Position numbers and translations under genes: made by a program. This document shows, piece after piece, positions 53,866 through 64,000 of a stretch of 64,000 nt of DNA; the first letter of the stretch is position 1; every line of letters starts with the position of its first letter. The stretch is taken from contig WWBZ02000082.1 of assembly GCA_011503125.2 (NCBI GenBank), positions 2,232,001-2,296,000 on the forward strand, in the 5' to 3' direction. Source of the DNA: Botryosphaeria dothidea (Eukaryota > Ascomycota > Dothideomycetes > Botryosphaeriales > Botryosphaeriaceae). Below the pieces are notes generated by a model. That model had not been told where the DNA came from, ran no database searches, and worked only from the letters and a program-made list of their open reading frames with translations.

Positions 53866-56636
53866 ATGGGTCTCAAGTCCTACTTCGCCCCTCGTAAGGG
53901 CGAGGAGAAGAAGAACGAGAAGAATGCCCCGGCGACAGAGGTCACCAATGAGAAGCCTGCCGAGTCGCGGCCCGACAGCGTCCCACCGCTCGACTCTCCC
54001 AGACCTGCATACCTCGCAGGGTCCAATAGTTCCTCTCCATATGGATCCCGCCCCGGTTCCCTTTACCGCAACTCGGGCATGGACCAGTTGAGCGAAATCA
54101 AATGCGATATCATGGTCAACTGGCTCCATTCGCAGCAAGAGGAAAAGCTATGGTGTGCTGGCGAGTACGAGGAGGGTGTGGTGCTTAAGAAGGCTCGCGG
54201 TCAGTACGCATGCTGTCCTGCGGAATTGGCAGAAGAGCCGAATGGCTTCCTGAAAGCCGTGGAGCTTCTCAACGTTCGCGTAAGTTAATCAATGATTCCA
54301 CCATCTGGAATGATACTCATCAATTCGTCTAGGTGGCGATGACGGTCAATACCCGTGTCATTAAAATTTTGCTGCACAACAACAACCTGCCGTACGTCGA
54401 AATTCAAAAAGGCTTGCGCGTGCAGGTTCTCCCAGATATGTCTTGCCTGCCGCGTTGCCAGAAGCATCAGTTCGCCGCTTTCATTGCCGACCGCGGTATC
54501 CTGGTTGTCTGGGAGGATCAGCCAAAGAAATTGCTCGAGCGTGTCAGCAACATCGAGGCTGCCCTCATGGACATGATATGGCGAGAGGGAGAGGATTTGG
54601 ACGACGAGAAGAAGGAAGCCTCGTACGAGATCAACGAGCTCGAGGACCCTGAGGGTGCCGAGGAGAAGCCCAGACGCACAGTGCTGATCCAAGCGCTGAT
54701 CACTGCTTTCACTATGATCGTCACCTGCGCTGCCATTGGCTCCGGCTGGCGTGAGATTGTTGTTCAACTGCAAGTTGACGGCAACTACATCCGCCTTGCT
54801 TTTGCCGCCGTTGTTGTCCCCCAGGTCTGGTTGTCTCTGGTAGGTACTTCTTATTGACTTGATCCGCCATTGCCACTAACAGGTTTGCAGTTCTTCTTCC
54901 AAGCCCTTGTTGGAAATGTCGCTCAGATAATCGGTCCTATCGGCCAAGTCAACGAGAACAGCAAGTACTACTCTGGTATTGCTCCTCGTCGTCTCAACCG
55001 CGACTCCAGTGCTCTCCCGCACGTGACTATCCAATGTCCCGTCTACAAGGAAGGCCTTCACTCTGTCATTGAACCCACCATTCGGTCCATCAAAGCTGCC
55101 ATCTCTACTTATGAGATGCAAGGAGGCACTGCCAACATCTTCGTCAATGACGATGGTATGCAACTTATTTCCGAGGAAGAGGCCCGTCAGCGCCAGGACT
55201 TCTACGACGAGCACAACATTGGATGGGTCGCCCGCCCCAAGCATAACCCCAAGCCCGCTGAGGGCGAGGAGGTTTTCCTACGTCGCGGCAAGTTCAAGAA
55301 GGCCTCAAACATGAACTACGCGCTTTGGGTCTCCAACCGTGTTGAGGAGATGCTGCTTTCTCTGCACCGCTCCGATGCCTGGACCCAGGACGATGAAGCC
55401 GCCGCCTACCGTAACGCTTTGGCTGAAGTTGTCGCGGAAGATGAGGGTCGGACCTGGGCCGATGGCAACATTCGCGTTGGTGACTATATCTTACTTATTG
55501 ACTCTGACACCCGTGTTCCGAAGGACTGCTTCCTCGACGCTGTTAGCGAAATGGAACAGTCTCCCCAGGTCGGCATCATCCAGTACTCTTCGGGTGTCAT
55601 GAACGTCACGGACAGCTTCTTCGAGCGCGGTATCACCTTCTTCACCAATTTGATCTACACGCAGATTCGGTACTCGGTTGCCGGCGGCGATGTTGCTCCC
55701 TTCGTCGGCCACAACGCTTGGCTACGTTGGTCGGCTGTGCAGAATATCGCGTACGACTGCAAGGACGACCATCGCGAGAAGTACTGGAGTGAAGCGACCG
55801 TGTCCGAGGATTTCGATATGGCTCTGCGCCTGCAAACGGAGGGCTATACCATTCGTCTCGGAGCTTACAAGGGGGACGGCTACAAGGAGGGCGTGTCCCT
55901 GACTGTCTACGATGAGTTGGCTCGTTGGGAGAAGTACGCCTACGGCTGCAGCGAACTGATCTTCCACCCTCTCCGCTACTGGCCTGTCCGGGGTCCCTTT
56001 ACCAAGCTGTTCCGCCGGTTTATCGTGTCCAGCATGCCGCTTCCCTCTAAGCTTACCATTATGGCGTACATTGGCACCTACTATGCTATTGGTTCTGCTT
56101 GGATCTTGACCCTGTTGAACTACTTTATTATTGGTTGGTTTAACGGCTACTACGACCACTACTATGTCTCGTCCTTTGAGATCTACTTCGGTATCGTCGT
56201 TGTATTCAACGCTCTCGGTAATATCGCCCTCGGTATTCTCCGCTACCGCACCGAAGAAAAGGCCCTTATCCCCGCCTGGTTCGAGTGCTTCAAGTGGGTC
56301 CCGCTCATGACATGTTTCCTGGGCGGCCTGTCCCTGCACGTCTCGCAAGCTATCCTTTGCCACATGTTCTCCATCGACATGTCGTGGGGTGCGACCGCGA
56401 AAGAAGCCGAGAATATCTCCTTCTTCGAGGAAATTCCTCGTGTTCTAAAGCGCTTCAAGTACACCTTCATCTTCTGCATCGCCTGCATCGCCCTCATGAT
56501 CTGCGGTGCTTACGTCTTCCCCCCGCTCTGGCAGGTCAAGACTTTCGTCGCCATCTGGCCGCTGTCTACCATCGTCGCCGCGCACTTGCTCCTCCCTATC
56601 GCGCTGAACCCGAACTTGATGCTGTTCACGTGGTAA
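53866..56636 (+). CDS. fungal family 2 glycosyltransferase (ZtGT2/FgGT2-like), polytopic membrane
   Basis: Three exons (53866-54279, 54333-54839, 54891-56636) give 888 residues. The head is hydrophilic, followed by a Cys-rich region (YACCPAEL, MSCLPRCQKH). Two membrane segments then precede the GT2 catalytic domain, and several more follow it (GTYYAIGSAWILTLLNYFII and after). Catalytic signatures are NDDGM, DSDTRVP (D511-D513), SEDFDMALRLQ (D614-D616) and ELARW (649-653). The last replaces the QxxRW of chitin and cellulose synthases. This combination matches the type 2 glycosyltransferase required for hyphal growth and virulence in Zymoseptoria and Fusarium (established for that family). The polymer it makes has not been defined. 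It probably acts at the plasma membrane with its active site in the cytosol. Chitin synthase is rejected for lack of QRRRW. Confidence 0.85.
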
Positions 56637-57292
56637 ACTCACGCAGTGACAGCTGGGGTCGGCTTCATAATGTTGGAAATAATGCACAGAATGATTTTGT
56701 AGCCCAGGATCCCAGGCGGACCCGGGTAAACTCTTCTTTTTTATCGTGTATAGACGGGAACTGGGTTTAAAGGGACGGACTTTACGAATGGTCACGGCTT
56801 TGCTTTTGAACTTTGATGATATGACGCCAAATACTTGCGATACCACAAACACAAAACATATTAGATGGAGCTTAATGTCTTTCTCCTACATCAGATCTTG
56901 CAAATCAGTAGCAAAGTATATAGGAATGACCATATGTGAATCATATCTTGGAAGCCTTTTTGATGATGTAAATGGTGCCCATGGTGCCGACTTCTACGAG
57001 TAAGAGAGATGTATCAGGTTTTGGTCAAATGCAAGTGTGGCACAGCAACGCCAAAGAATCTCAGTGAAATTCAAGCACGCCATAGGCATGGCAAAGCTCC
57101 TATGGTAGACAGACGTACATGACCTGACCTGAGATCTCTCTATTCCTTTCTGATTTCCCGTAATGACTGTTGACACAATTGTCCTTGATCCCCAGCGACC
57201 TTTTGGGCTCCGTGTGGATTCGCTTTCATTCAAACCCTTCGTAAATTCCGAGGCAGATGATTCAGCATATCGGTAGAAGACGTTTGGGCCTT
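56637..57292. other. 3' flank of GT2, convergent spacer
   Basis: Moderately AT-rich, with likely 3' UTRs of GT2 and the mini-gene. No gene seen. Confidence 0.45.
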
Positions 57293-57492
57293 CTATTCGC
57301 GTTTGGAGGGGCGTCCGAGAGACTGTAAAGTGCCAGTCAGCCGCATGAATTAGAGCTTATCTTCCAAAAGCCGTAATCCGAACGTACCTGGCAAGTGCCG
57401 CAAGCATCCCCTTGCTGCCACACATAGTTTCGACAACCGTGTGAGTTCCAGTAAAGGCAGGCGAAGCGATTGTAGCCTTCTCCGTCCGGCAT
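57293..57492 (-). CDS. 44-residue spliced cysteine mini-protein
   Basis: Two exons in transcript order (57492-57388, 57322-57293) with a 65 bp intron that has a textbook GTACGT donor, CTGAC branch site and TTACAG acceptor. The protein reads MPDGEGYNRFACLYWNSHGC, then RNYVWQQGDACGTC, and after the junction QSLGRPSKRE by splitting exactly after the Gln codon. Cysteines are spaced C12-x7-C20-x10-C31-x2-C34, a likely single zinc ribbon. There is no signal peptide. It is far below normal ORF cut-offs. I recognise only a general likeness to uncharacterised short fungal Cys proteins, not a named family. The intron quality is the main argument that it is real. Confidence 0.55.
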
Positions 57493-59351
57493 GTTGAATA
57501 GCGCAGCAGTGGTGTTGATATGATAAATGATTGAATGATTCAGAGCAGATGAACCTTCGAAGTCTGGTATTCAAGGCAGTCCCATGTTCAACTTTATACT
57601 CGAGATGTATCTTCATCTGCCAGAGTCTTTTGTTCCATGGCTATGACAGATTCTCTGGTTCTCCGTAGGCAGTCTGTTTGCCTCATGCAGTGTGATCTAA
57701 ACCCCTCAACCAAAGATATCTTACAAATAAACCGGCGATGTTTTCAAATCCCGCGGTCGATTGCGGCATAGTGTCCATGTACTCATGTCATGACCGACCC
57801 CATGTTACACAAAGTACTGATTTAAAGTATTTTGTACTTGGCGCATGTGATAATGGTACCACTTCATGTCTTTACATCCTCCCTGCACGCCTTTTTTGGG
57901 AAGATGCAGACGGCGATCCTACATTTAAGCAATACTATCGAAGTCATTTTGCCCTGGTTCCAAGAGTTCGGTACGCTCAATGGCGGGGCGTCCTCAAGGT
58001 GACCTGGCGAATGGGGTGAAGAGATTGCGTCGGAAGAGCGGAATTACGTGTACAACCAGACATCCACAGCAGAAGATCCCCGCACACTGGGGCCTGCAAC
58101 ATGCGCGTTCATCTTGCGTGAAGAATTTCGGCACGTACTGCATGTACCGGGATCTTTAGGCCGATTCCGTCGATACGTCACCGAAGCGGGCAAACACATC
58201 AATTCGCGTATGTACTTCCCGCCGACAACCCCTCAGATCTGCGCCCCACACATCTGTAAACATCTTCGGAGCGCCTCGGAGACTGCCGTGTCCAAATAGT
58301 ATCATGATCTTCGGGTGGAGTGAGAATCGTCCAGCGAAGGCTGGAAGTGAAGGTACGTACTTACACACCTTTCTTCACTGCCATTTTGCCCCGGCGTTTT
58401 GATATTCTCCACCAGTAGGGTTCAACTTTCAAAGTCATACATTCACGAACTAGCATATCTGCCGCCCGCGCCCAGCGTTTGGCGGCTGTGAGACGCTAAG
58501 GTGATTCTACCCAAAACATACCAGTAAGTGTTTAGGAAGGTCGAGACGGTGAAGTACCAGCAGTGTCGGAGCTCGAAATATGAGTGCGTAAAGGAGTACT
58601 GCAGTTGACATGTAGCGTCAATGGCGTCGACTGCAACTTGACGGGAACTAAGAGCATCCATCCGTCCGTGAACCTTGTGCAAATCATTGATTGAAAAATT
58701 CTCTAAAAAGCGGCCGGCATATGGGGAAATGACCGGGAATAGGCAGAATCTACACAAAATATGATGATCAAGCTTTCGGAATGGCCATGGGAATTTCAAA
58801 TAGTAGGCTGGCTTCGTAAGGAAACAGAGGTGGGCAGATTTGCGTCTGCAGGACTCCTTCGGCTCAAGTCATGGAAGGTTTCCTTAGCTGGCAGTGGATC
58901 ACGGCGCAGCACCTTTGAATACGGTGCAAATATACACGTGTTCCTGAAAGGAGCGGGGAAAGGGCATAGTTGTTGGATTTTGAGAGTTGAGACACTCCTG
59001 AAGACACCGCCTGCGCAAAACGAGTGGAATTCAGAAACCGGCCACCTTTTTTCTTTCATTCTCTTATCATGCCACTAGGTCCACTTTTTTCTCAATGGGG
59101 ATTCCAAAGCTTTGTGGAACAAGTGGGCGCTTAACCCGACCATATTTCGGCTCGTTAACCGCATCGGCATAGCCAAGCAATCACATCCTTTTGCAGTAAT
59201 TCGATCAACAGTGCATGCATTCAGTGTGACTTGTGTCATATCATGATGGAGAAAAATCATGAAGTGACATCCATTGGCAAATATCACTAAGCTACTTACC
59301 GTGGCATCGTATATACTCACGGGCCCCTGCTTTCTGGGCTTCACTGATCTC
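57493..59351. other. 1.9 kb with no firm gene
   Basis: A segment around 57,880-58,205 (+) looks coding on codon use in two overlapping frames but cannot be joined to a start or stop. The rest is AT-rich with chance frames. Confidence 0.35.
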
Positions 59352-60380
59352 TCACATGTCCCAGTCAATCTCAAATTCCTCCCAATTCTCTTCTGTTTGT
59401 TCCTTTCCATCTGCCTGTTGCTTGTCTTTGCACTCTTCAATCTTTGTTGAAATGTCCACCTCCTTCTCCTTGGTATCAGCATCTACAGGCCCATCTTCTT
59501 GAACTTTACTTTTCGCCCAATCCTCTCCCTTCTGTCTTGATGCCTTCCGCTTGCCAGCTGGACTCTTACCGTCCTCAGTCTTACTTTTCTTTGCCGGCTT
59601 CACCTCTTCCTCTCCCTCTCCAGCACCCTTCCCTTTTCCACCCTTCGCCTTCGCCTTCGCCTTCCCCCTCTTCCTCTTCTTCGTCACCTCCCCATCCATC
59701 CACTCATCATCCTCATCCTCCTCTCCCTCGCCACCCCCAACCCACTCCTCATCATAATCAATCTCTCCCTCACCCACATCCTCCCCCCATCCTCTCACCG
59801 TTCCCAAAACCCCGTGAACACCCCACCCCCACACCTCCCTCTCCGCCCCCAGCACGCCCCTACCCCACTCGCTCAGCCCACCGTGCCCCTCAAACCAAGC
59901 CGCGCACTCCGCATGCAGAGCGCCCAGCCCCCCCACCGCGTCCACGAATCCCGGAAGCGCCTCCTCGACGACGTCGGCCAAGTCCGCGGCCTCGCCGCTC
60001 TCGATGGCGGCGAGTGCTGCCTCGAGCTGCGCGGAGAGCCCGGTCAGGGTTTGCGCAGTGGGTGCGAGGCGAGTGAGGAGGGCGGTCATGCCGTTGTCGG
60101 TGGTGTCGGTTGTTTCCGCAGCGGTGTTGGCGGCGGTGGCGGCGGTGGCGGTTTCGTCGAGGTCGGCGCTGTAGATGCTGTCGATGTCGGAGAGTAGAGG
60201 AGGCAACAGCAGTGTCGCGGTGGTGGCATCTTCTGTTGCTGCTGCTTCTGCGCCGCCGCCGCCGTCGGCTGAGGGGGGTGGGCCGGCGCTGTTACCCTTG
60301 CGGTGCAGGGCCGTCGCCGCCGGCGGCTTCTTGTTGGGCTTTTGGGCCTTTCTGGTGCTGGAGCGGGTTGTGCGAGGCAT
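59352..60380 (-). CDS. nuclear-type Lys/Glu-rich hypothetical protein
   Basis: Single exon, 342 residues from the ATG at 60380. The basic N terminus (MPRTTRSSTRKAQKPNKK) is followed by an Ala/Thr-rich stretch and a helical, Ala/Leu/Trp-containing core (LAPTAQTLTGLSAQLEAAL, FVDAVGGLGALHAECAAWFE). Then come an acidic patch (GEGEEDEDDEWMDGE) and a Lys/Gly-rich nuclear localisation-type block (VTKKRKRGKAKAKAKGGKGK). The tail is mixed charge and ends EEFEIDWDM. There is no membrane helix or signal peptide. I do not recognise the family; a chromatin or ribosome-biogenesis role would fit the composition but is only a guess. The antisense strand is open too, an effect of high GC. Confidence 0.55.
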   Translation of the reverse strand: MPRTTRSSTRKAQKPNKKPPAATALHRKGNSAGPPPSADGGGGAEAAATEDATTATLLLPPLLSDIDSIYSADLDETATAATAANTAAETTDTTDNGMTALLTRLAPTAQTLTGLSAQLEAALAAIESGEAADLADVVEEALPGFVDAVGGLGALHAECAAWFEGHGGLSEWGRGVLGAEREVWGWGVHGVLGTVRGWGEDVGEGEIDYDEEWVGGGEGEEDEDDEWMDGEVTKKRKRGKAKAKAKGGKGKGAGEGEEEVKPAKKSKTEDGKSPAGKRKASRQKGEDWAKSKVQEDGPVDADTKEKEVDISTKIEECKDKQQADGKEQTEENWEEFEIDWDM

Positions 60381-60781
60381 CGTTTGAACTCTCTGCTTGC
60401 AATGGTGAGGTGGAAGTGATGGCAGAATTAGCGAAAGTAGTTGATGATTTGTAGAAGAAACCCAGTTCCTTCGTCAGTGTGAGTAGCGGAGCTATCGCAG
60501 CGTGAAGAGATCAAGAGGCGAAGAGAAACTCCTCTGCCAATGGCCTCATGGTCGTGGCTTTGTCTGCCTTGTTCTTTGTCTGTCACAAGACTCGCCGTCT
60601 TCTCTGCATGTGCAACTCCTTTGTTGGTTTCGCTTTTCTGCATTCAAGAACACTGCCACAACGCAAACCATCGGCGCATGTGTTGGTTAAAAATAATTCA
60701 TTCAATTATATGCAATTTTACGCAGTTCATGTACTGGTCCGAATACATACCAGAAATGTCATAACACATAGCAAACAGCAC
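60381..60781. other. promoter of the Lys-rich gene and 3' flank of ceramidase
   Basis: About 400 bp, tandem genes on the minus strand. No feature recognised. Confidence 0.45.
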
Positions 60782-63205
60782 CTACGAGATCGTGAACTCG
60801 CCACTCATCCCATTGAAGGCCGTAATGGTACCGCCAACAGCCTTCGAATCACCATAATACTTGATCCTGTATGTGCCAGCTGCAGTGTCTTCGCTAGTCT
60901 CCCAAGTGATGGTCACTTCGCTAGTACCCAGGACGCTGTTGACGCGCTTCCACTCGTACACGATGGCCCAATCGAAATCATCCAAGACTTGAATCCAAGT
61001 CTCGCCATCTTGCTTCTCGACAGCGGCGAATGTGCCCTCGAGCCGCAGGTTGTTGCGCGGGTTGGCGCCGACAAAGGTGGCCTTGACGATGTCGCCTGCA
61101 GTGTACGTGGATTCAACGTCAGTGACGACGTCGCCGTAACTCTTGCCGATGCCGGCGGAATCGTAGACGACACCAGTAATAAACGACAGGCTCTTCTCGC
61201 GATTATCCGGAGGTGTAGGACCAGCTGGCGGAGCACCCTGTGCGCCAGGGCCAAGGTACGGGAGGTACGTTAGGGTGAGATTGATATGGGCGTCAAGCGT
61301 ATGTGGGCCGTGCAGGGTTGATGCACCCTCGTAGCGCTGAACGCTATATTCTTCGGGGGTTGCGATGTAGTGAGTATAGGTATTCGCAGGGCCACCCAGA
61401 ACAACGATAGGCTCTGGGCTACCTTCACTGGAAAGCAAGTCCGTTGACGAGACTTCGTTGGCCACGGCCGCGCGCCAGCGCCGACCGGACATTGTCGTAG
61501 CTTCTCCAGGGCTGACAATGATGAATAACTGACCAATGCGAAGGGATTGGACATGTACGATATTAGGTGCCCACTGGTAGGGGACTGTGCTGGCACCGAC
61601 ATCAAGGAGGATTGGCTTTGGCTGTTGGCAAGCCACCTGGTCAGCGCTTGGTATGTGGACAAGACTGCCAACAACGTTCCAGAACGGATTGTCCGGAGTA
61701 CCGCTATCATTCTGCGTGAAATCGAAAGCACCAGGACCATCCGTTGTGCCAGCGGCGAAGGAATTGCCCATGGCTGCGGAGCAAGTTCGCGCAGTGCTAC
61801 CGTTGGAGAGAGTGAAAGTGAAGTTGGAGAAATCGTGGAAAGAGTGGAAAGATGCAACCGAGCCAGAAATGGGAGTGCTGGTGGAGTCCATCGAAGAGAA
61901 TAGATCCAGTGCGCCAGCATACTGTCTCCGACCAATCTCGTAGCAGCTCTTTGCACCTCCGTCATTAAGACCCCAGGCCGGGCCTCTGCCGTGGCATGGT
62001 TGACTCTTTCCGCCGCATGTGCTATTTTCAAGCGTGCACTGCTCTCCGCTGCCATCCTCGCACCAGGCTCCTTCAACGTTCGGGGTCGTATCGCCGACAT
62101 TGGCTTGGGAGAATCCAGCTACGAACCCCTCTGCAGCGTTGGAATTGCTGGCCATTTCTTGCTCGAAGAGGTAGGCGGCAACACCCTTATTGTCACCAGC
62201 AATGAGAGTCTGGTTACCAAGCAGAGAGGTACCATGGACAGGGAACCAAGTCAAGACGCCCATGTCCTTGCCATCGCTAGAACGCTGGAAGCGCAGAAGT
62301 GTCATGGTTTTATCCGTGTTGTCGGAGTACTTCGCGCGCTCCTCTTCTGGGTTGGCCAAGTAGGCCCAAAGACTACGGTTCTCGTTGGCATCCGTGATGT
62401 TCGTCGTGCCAACGCTCAGTGTTCCCTCGGTGAGGCTCTCTTGTGCGCGTTGAATCGACAGCAGAGCGCCATCAACGATGGCCTGGTAGCTCTGTTTATC
62501 GAAACCGAGGCTGGTAATCTGCGGGAGCAGGTAGTTCAGCCAAGCACCAGGCCCGGAGTGCGAGTGTGTGCCCGTAACAGCGACATTCGACTGGCCATAC
62601 ATGGCGTAGTCGTCGCCCAAGGCCGCTAGGCCTTCGATTATACCATTCCTCACGGCCAGGTCTCCAGACTGGGTATCGAGGACGAGGTACACGAAGCGAT
62701 CTTCAGGCGTTTCGGCATCGGCGATAATGAAGGCGCGCGAGTAAATGCGCTGGCGCAAGCCGGTTCCAATTTGGCTGCTGTTGGCATAGCCCATGAGGTT
62801 GAGCTCGACAACGGGACTATTTCAGAGCATCAGCGGCTTGCTCGGTTCGGTCGCGCAATTGGAAAAGCAACGATAAACTTACCCAGTAATGTCGGCCTTT
62901 CCAACGCCGATCAGATAGGTGTCGCCTGAAGCTGCAGCACTCGTTGCGGCGTCCTTCAGCTCGAAGATATGCGTCTGGGCTTGCAAAGCATCTTGCCAGG
63001 CGCCTTTTGGCTTGAAGTGCCAGTAGTCAACGGCTGGAACACCGAAAAAGGAAATGAGCGAGAGGGCCAGGAAGAGAGAGACACTAGCGGCAGACAGAGC
63101 GACTGTAATATGAGTGCGAGCCATGCTGAAAAAGCCCCGGGACCCGGAGGTAGGCGACTGGTGTGGCGGAGGAGGCGGCCTGCTGGTACCGGCCTTGGAC
63201 GCCAT
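60782..63205 (-). CDS. neutral/alkaline ceramidase with Ser-to-Thr change at the catalytic motif
   Basis: Two exons in transcript order (63205-62883, 62816-60782) give 785 residues. After a Pro-rich cytosolic head, a signal anchor lies at about 32-56 (THITVALSAASVSLFLALSL). The ceramidase domain starts at YLIGVGKADITG, then PVVELNLMGYAN across the intron, with the metal-site GTHSHSGPG and the C-terminal Ig-like domain. Neutral ceramidases hydrolyse ceramide to sphingosine and fatty acid outside the cell or in the secretory pathway. The family motif around the nucleophile is N-x-G-D-x-S-P-N; here it reads NVGDTTPN, so the expected serine is T352 (codon ACC at 62084-62086). The rest of the fold, including WCEDGSGEQC, is intact. 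Activity could persist through threonine or be lost. Many N-glycosylation sequons agree with export. Confidence 0.9.
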
Positions 63206-63723
63206 GTTGACTGCGGGCGCGGATTCTCATATACAGCGGACTGGAAGTGACCCCTGAGCTGGCGTGTGATAACCTTTCGCGTGGTGCTCCGTGACCCTGT
63301 TTCTTGTTTGGGCAGCGCATAGCTAGGCGTGGAGGACGGGTTTACTGGGGAACGCGGCGCTGATTGGGCGGGGGATGACGTTGGTGCGTCGCTGGAGTCG
63401 CGTGGGTCAAGGCACGACGGACGACGGTCCGCCTGCGCGTTCGCTTGGCCGAACCCTGCGCGCAAATCGGCCGGTGCAAAGCTTCGCATCCCGCTACCCT
63501 TGCGCGACCTCCAACTCTACGCGCGCCGCCTTAATATACAAGTCCCTCCACCTGCTGCATCAAGGTTCGCCGCGCGGCCGACCCGTCCAAATCCACTGCT
63601 CGTGCCTATCGCTGTCCCAGCGTGGCCGCCCGCGTTCGCTATAATATTCCTCTTCGAAGCTCCATCACCCCGCCGTCTATCTCGCCCTCCAGACCAGGAA
63701 AAAACCAGCCCACAGCCGCGGCA
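63206..63723. promoter_or_regulatory. shared divergent promoter region ceramidase / cwf7
   Basis: 518 bp between divergent start codons. GC-rich with CT-rich sequence just before the cwf7 start. No specific site named. Confidence 0.45.
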
Positions 63724-64000
63724 ATGCCTCTAATTCACGAGTCGCACGACTCACTACCATGTGAGCCCGAATCCCTACCCATCCCCCTACGCCTACCCGA
63801 GCGGACGCACCACCCATGCTCCACACTCCACCCACACCATGCCTCCATCAGCTAACCGACCCGGAACGCAGACGTCGACGTCCCGCTCACCGACACCGAC
63901 CGCCGCACCGCCGCCGCCCTCATCGCCGCGGAGCTCGACCCCTCCTCCACCGCCCACCAGCTCCACCCATCCATCCCGGCCTCGTATGAGCCCTCGTTCC
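63724..64000 (+). CDS. cwf7: pre-mRNA-splicing factor SPF27/BCAS2 (cwf7), 5' part
   Basis: Exon 1 (63724-63760) encodes MPLIHESHDSLP plus one base. A 111 bp intron with a GCTAAC branch site leads to exon 2 (63872 onward), which is open to the window end. Joined, the protein begins HDSLPYVDVPLTDTDRRTAA and continues ALIAAELDPSSTAHQLHPSI. DSLPY-hydrophobic-D followed by a helix with A-L-x-x-x-E is the N-terminal signature of the BCAS2/SPF27 family. Its fission yeast member Cwf7 is a core component of the Prp19 (NineTeen) complex that activates the spliceosome. About 55 residues are visible; the rest lies beyond the window. The call rests on the N terminus alone. Confidence 0.7.

Noticed and set aside
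53866..56636. Chitin synthase
   Set aside because: The GT2 domain lacks the QRRRW signature and the other chitin synthase blocks; the motif set fits the separate fungal GT2 virulence family.

Overview
The window is eukaryotic: a filamentous ascomycete (Pezizomycotina), most likely a Dothideomycete. Genes are split by 50-110 bp GT..AG introns with CTAAC/CTGAC-type branch sites, lie on both strands with no operons, and include fungal-specific families (Fig1, COG3, HSP9/12, secreted tannase, neutral ceramidase, a virulence-type GT2 glycosyltransferase). The class-level placement is inference from gene content and architecture. I re-derived intron boundaries by hand so that every spliced reading frame stays open.

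Left part (1-27 kb): a truncated TauD/TfdA dioxygenase, a zinc-ribbon/chitin-binding-like protein, pyruvate decarboxylase, Mediator subunit 9, phosphoglycerate mutase (iPGM), a small membrane protein, a tRNA-Pro relic, the mitochondrial RCC1-repeat protein Fmp25, Golgi tether COG3, the calcium regulator Fig1, an HSP9/12 stress protein, a stand-alone NIF3/YqfO-type protein, a secreted beta/gamma-crystallin-like protein and a secreted tannase/feruloyl esterase.

Middle (27-47 kb): a lipocalin-like protein, then an 8.2 kb minus-strand gene whose seven exons join in frame into about 2,591 residues of Glu/Pro/Ala-rich disordered protein. After a zinc-free MDR reductase comes a 7 kb stretch (40.2-47.2 kb) holding only tiny genes: three related C-x(8,9)-C-x-H proteins, a small membrane protein, a two-exon gene broken by an in-frame TAG, a perfect hairpin and a Pol III-like relic.

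Right part (47-64 kb): a VIT plus vWFA protein, a GT2 glycosyltransferase behind a 3.4 kb gene-free stretch, a 44-residue spliced cysteine protein, a nuclear-type lysine-rich protein, a neutral ceramidase whose usual catalytic serine reads as threonine, and the 5' end of the splicing factor SPF27/cwf7. 

Functional themes are central metabolism (PDC, iPGM), secretion and cell surface (COG3, GT2, Fig1, ceramidase) and interaction with plant material (tannase, secreted small protein). I see no biosynthetic gene cluster, CRISPR array, rRNA or intact tRNA gene.
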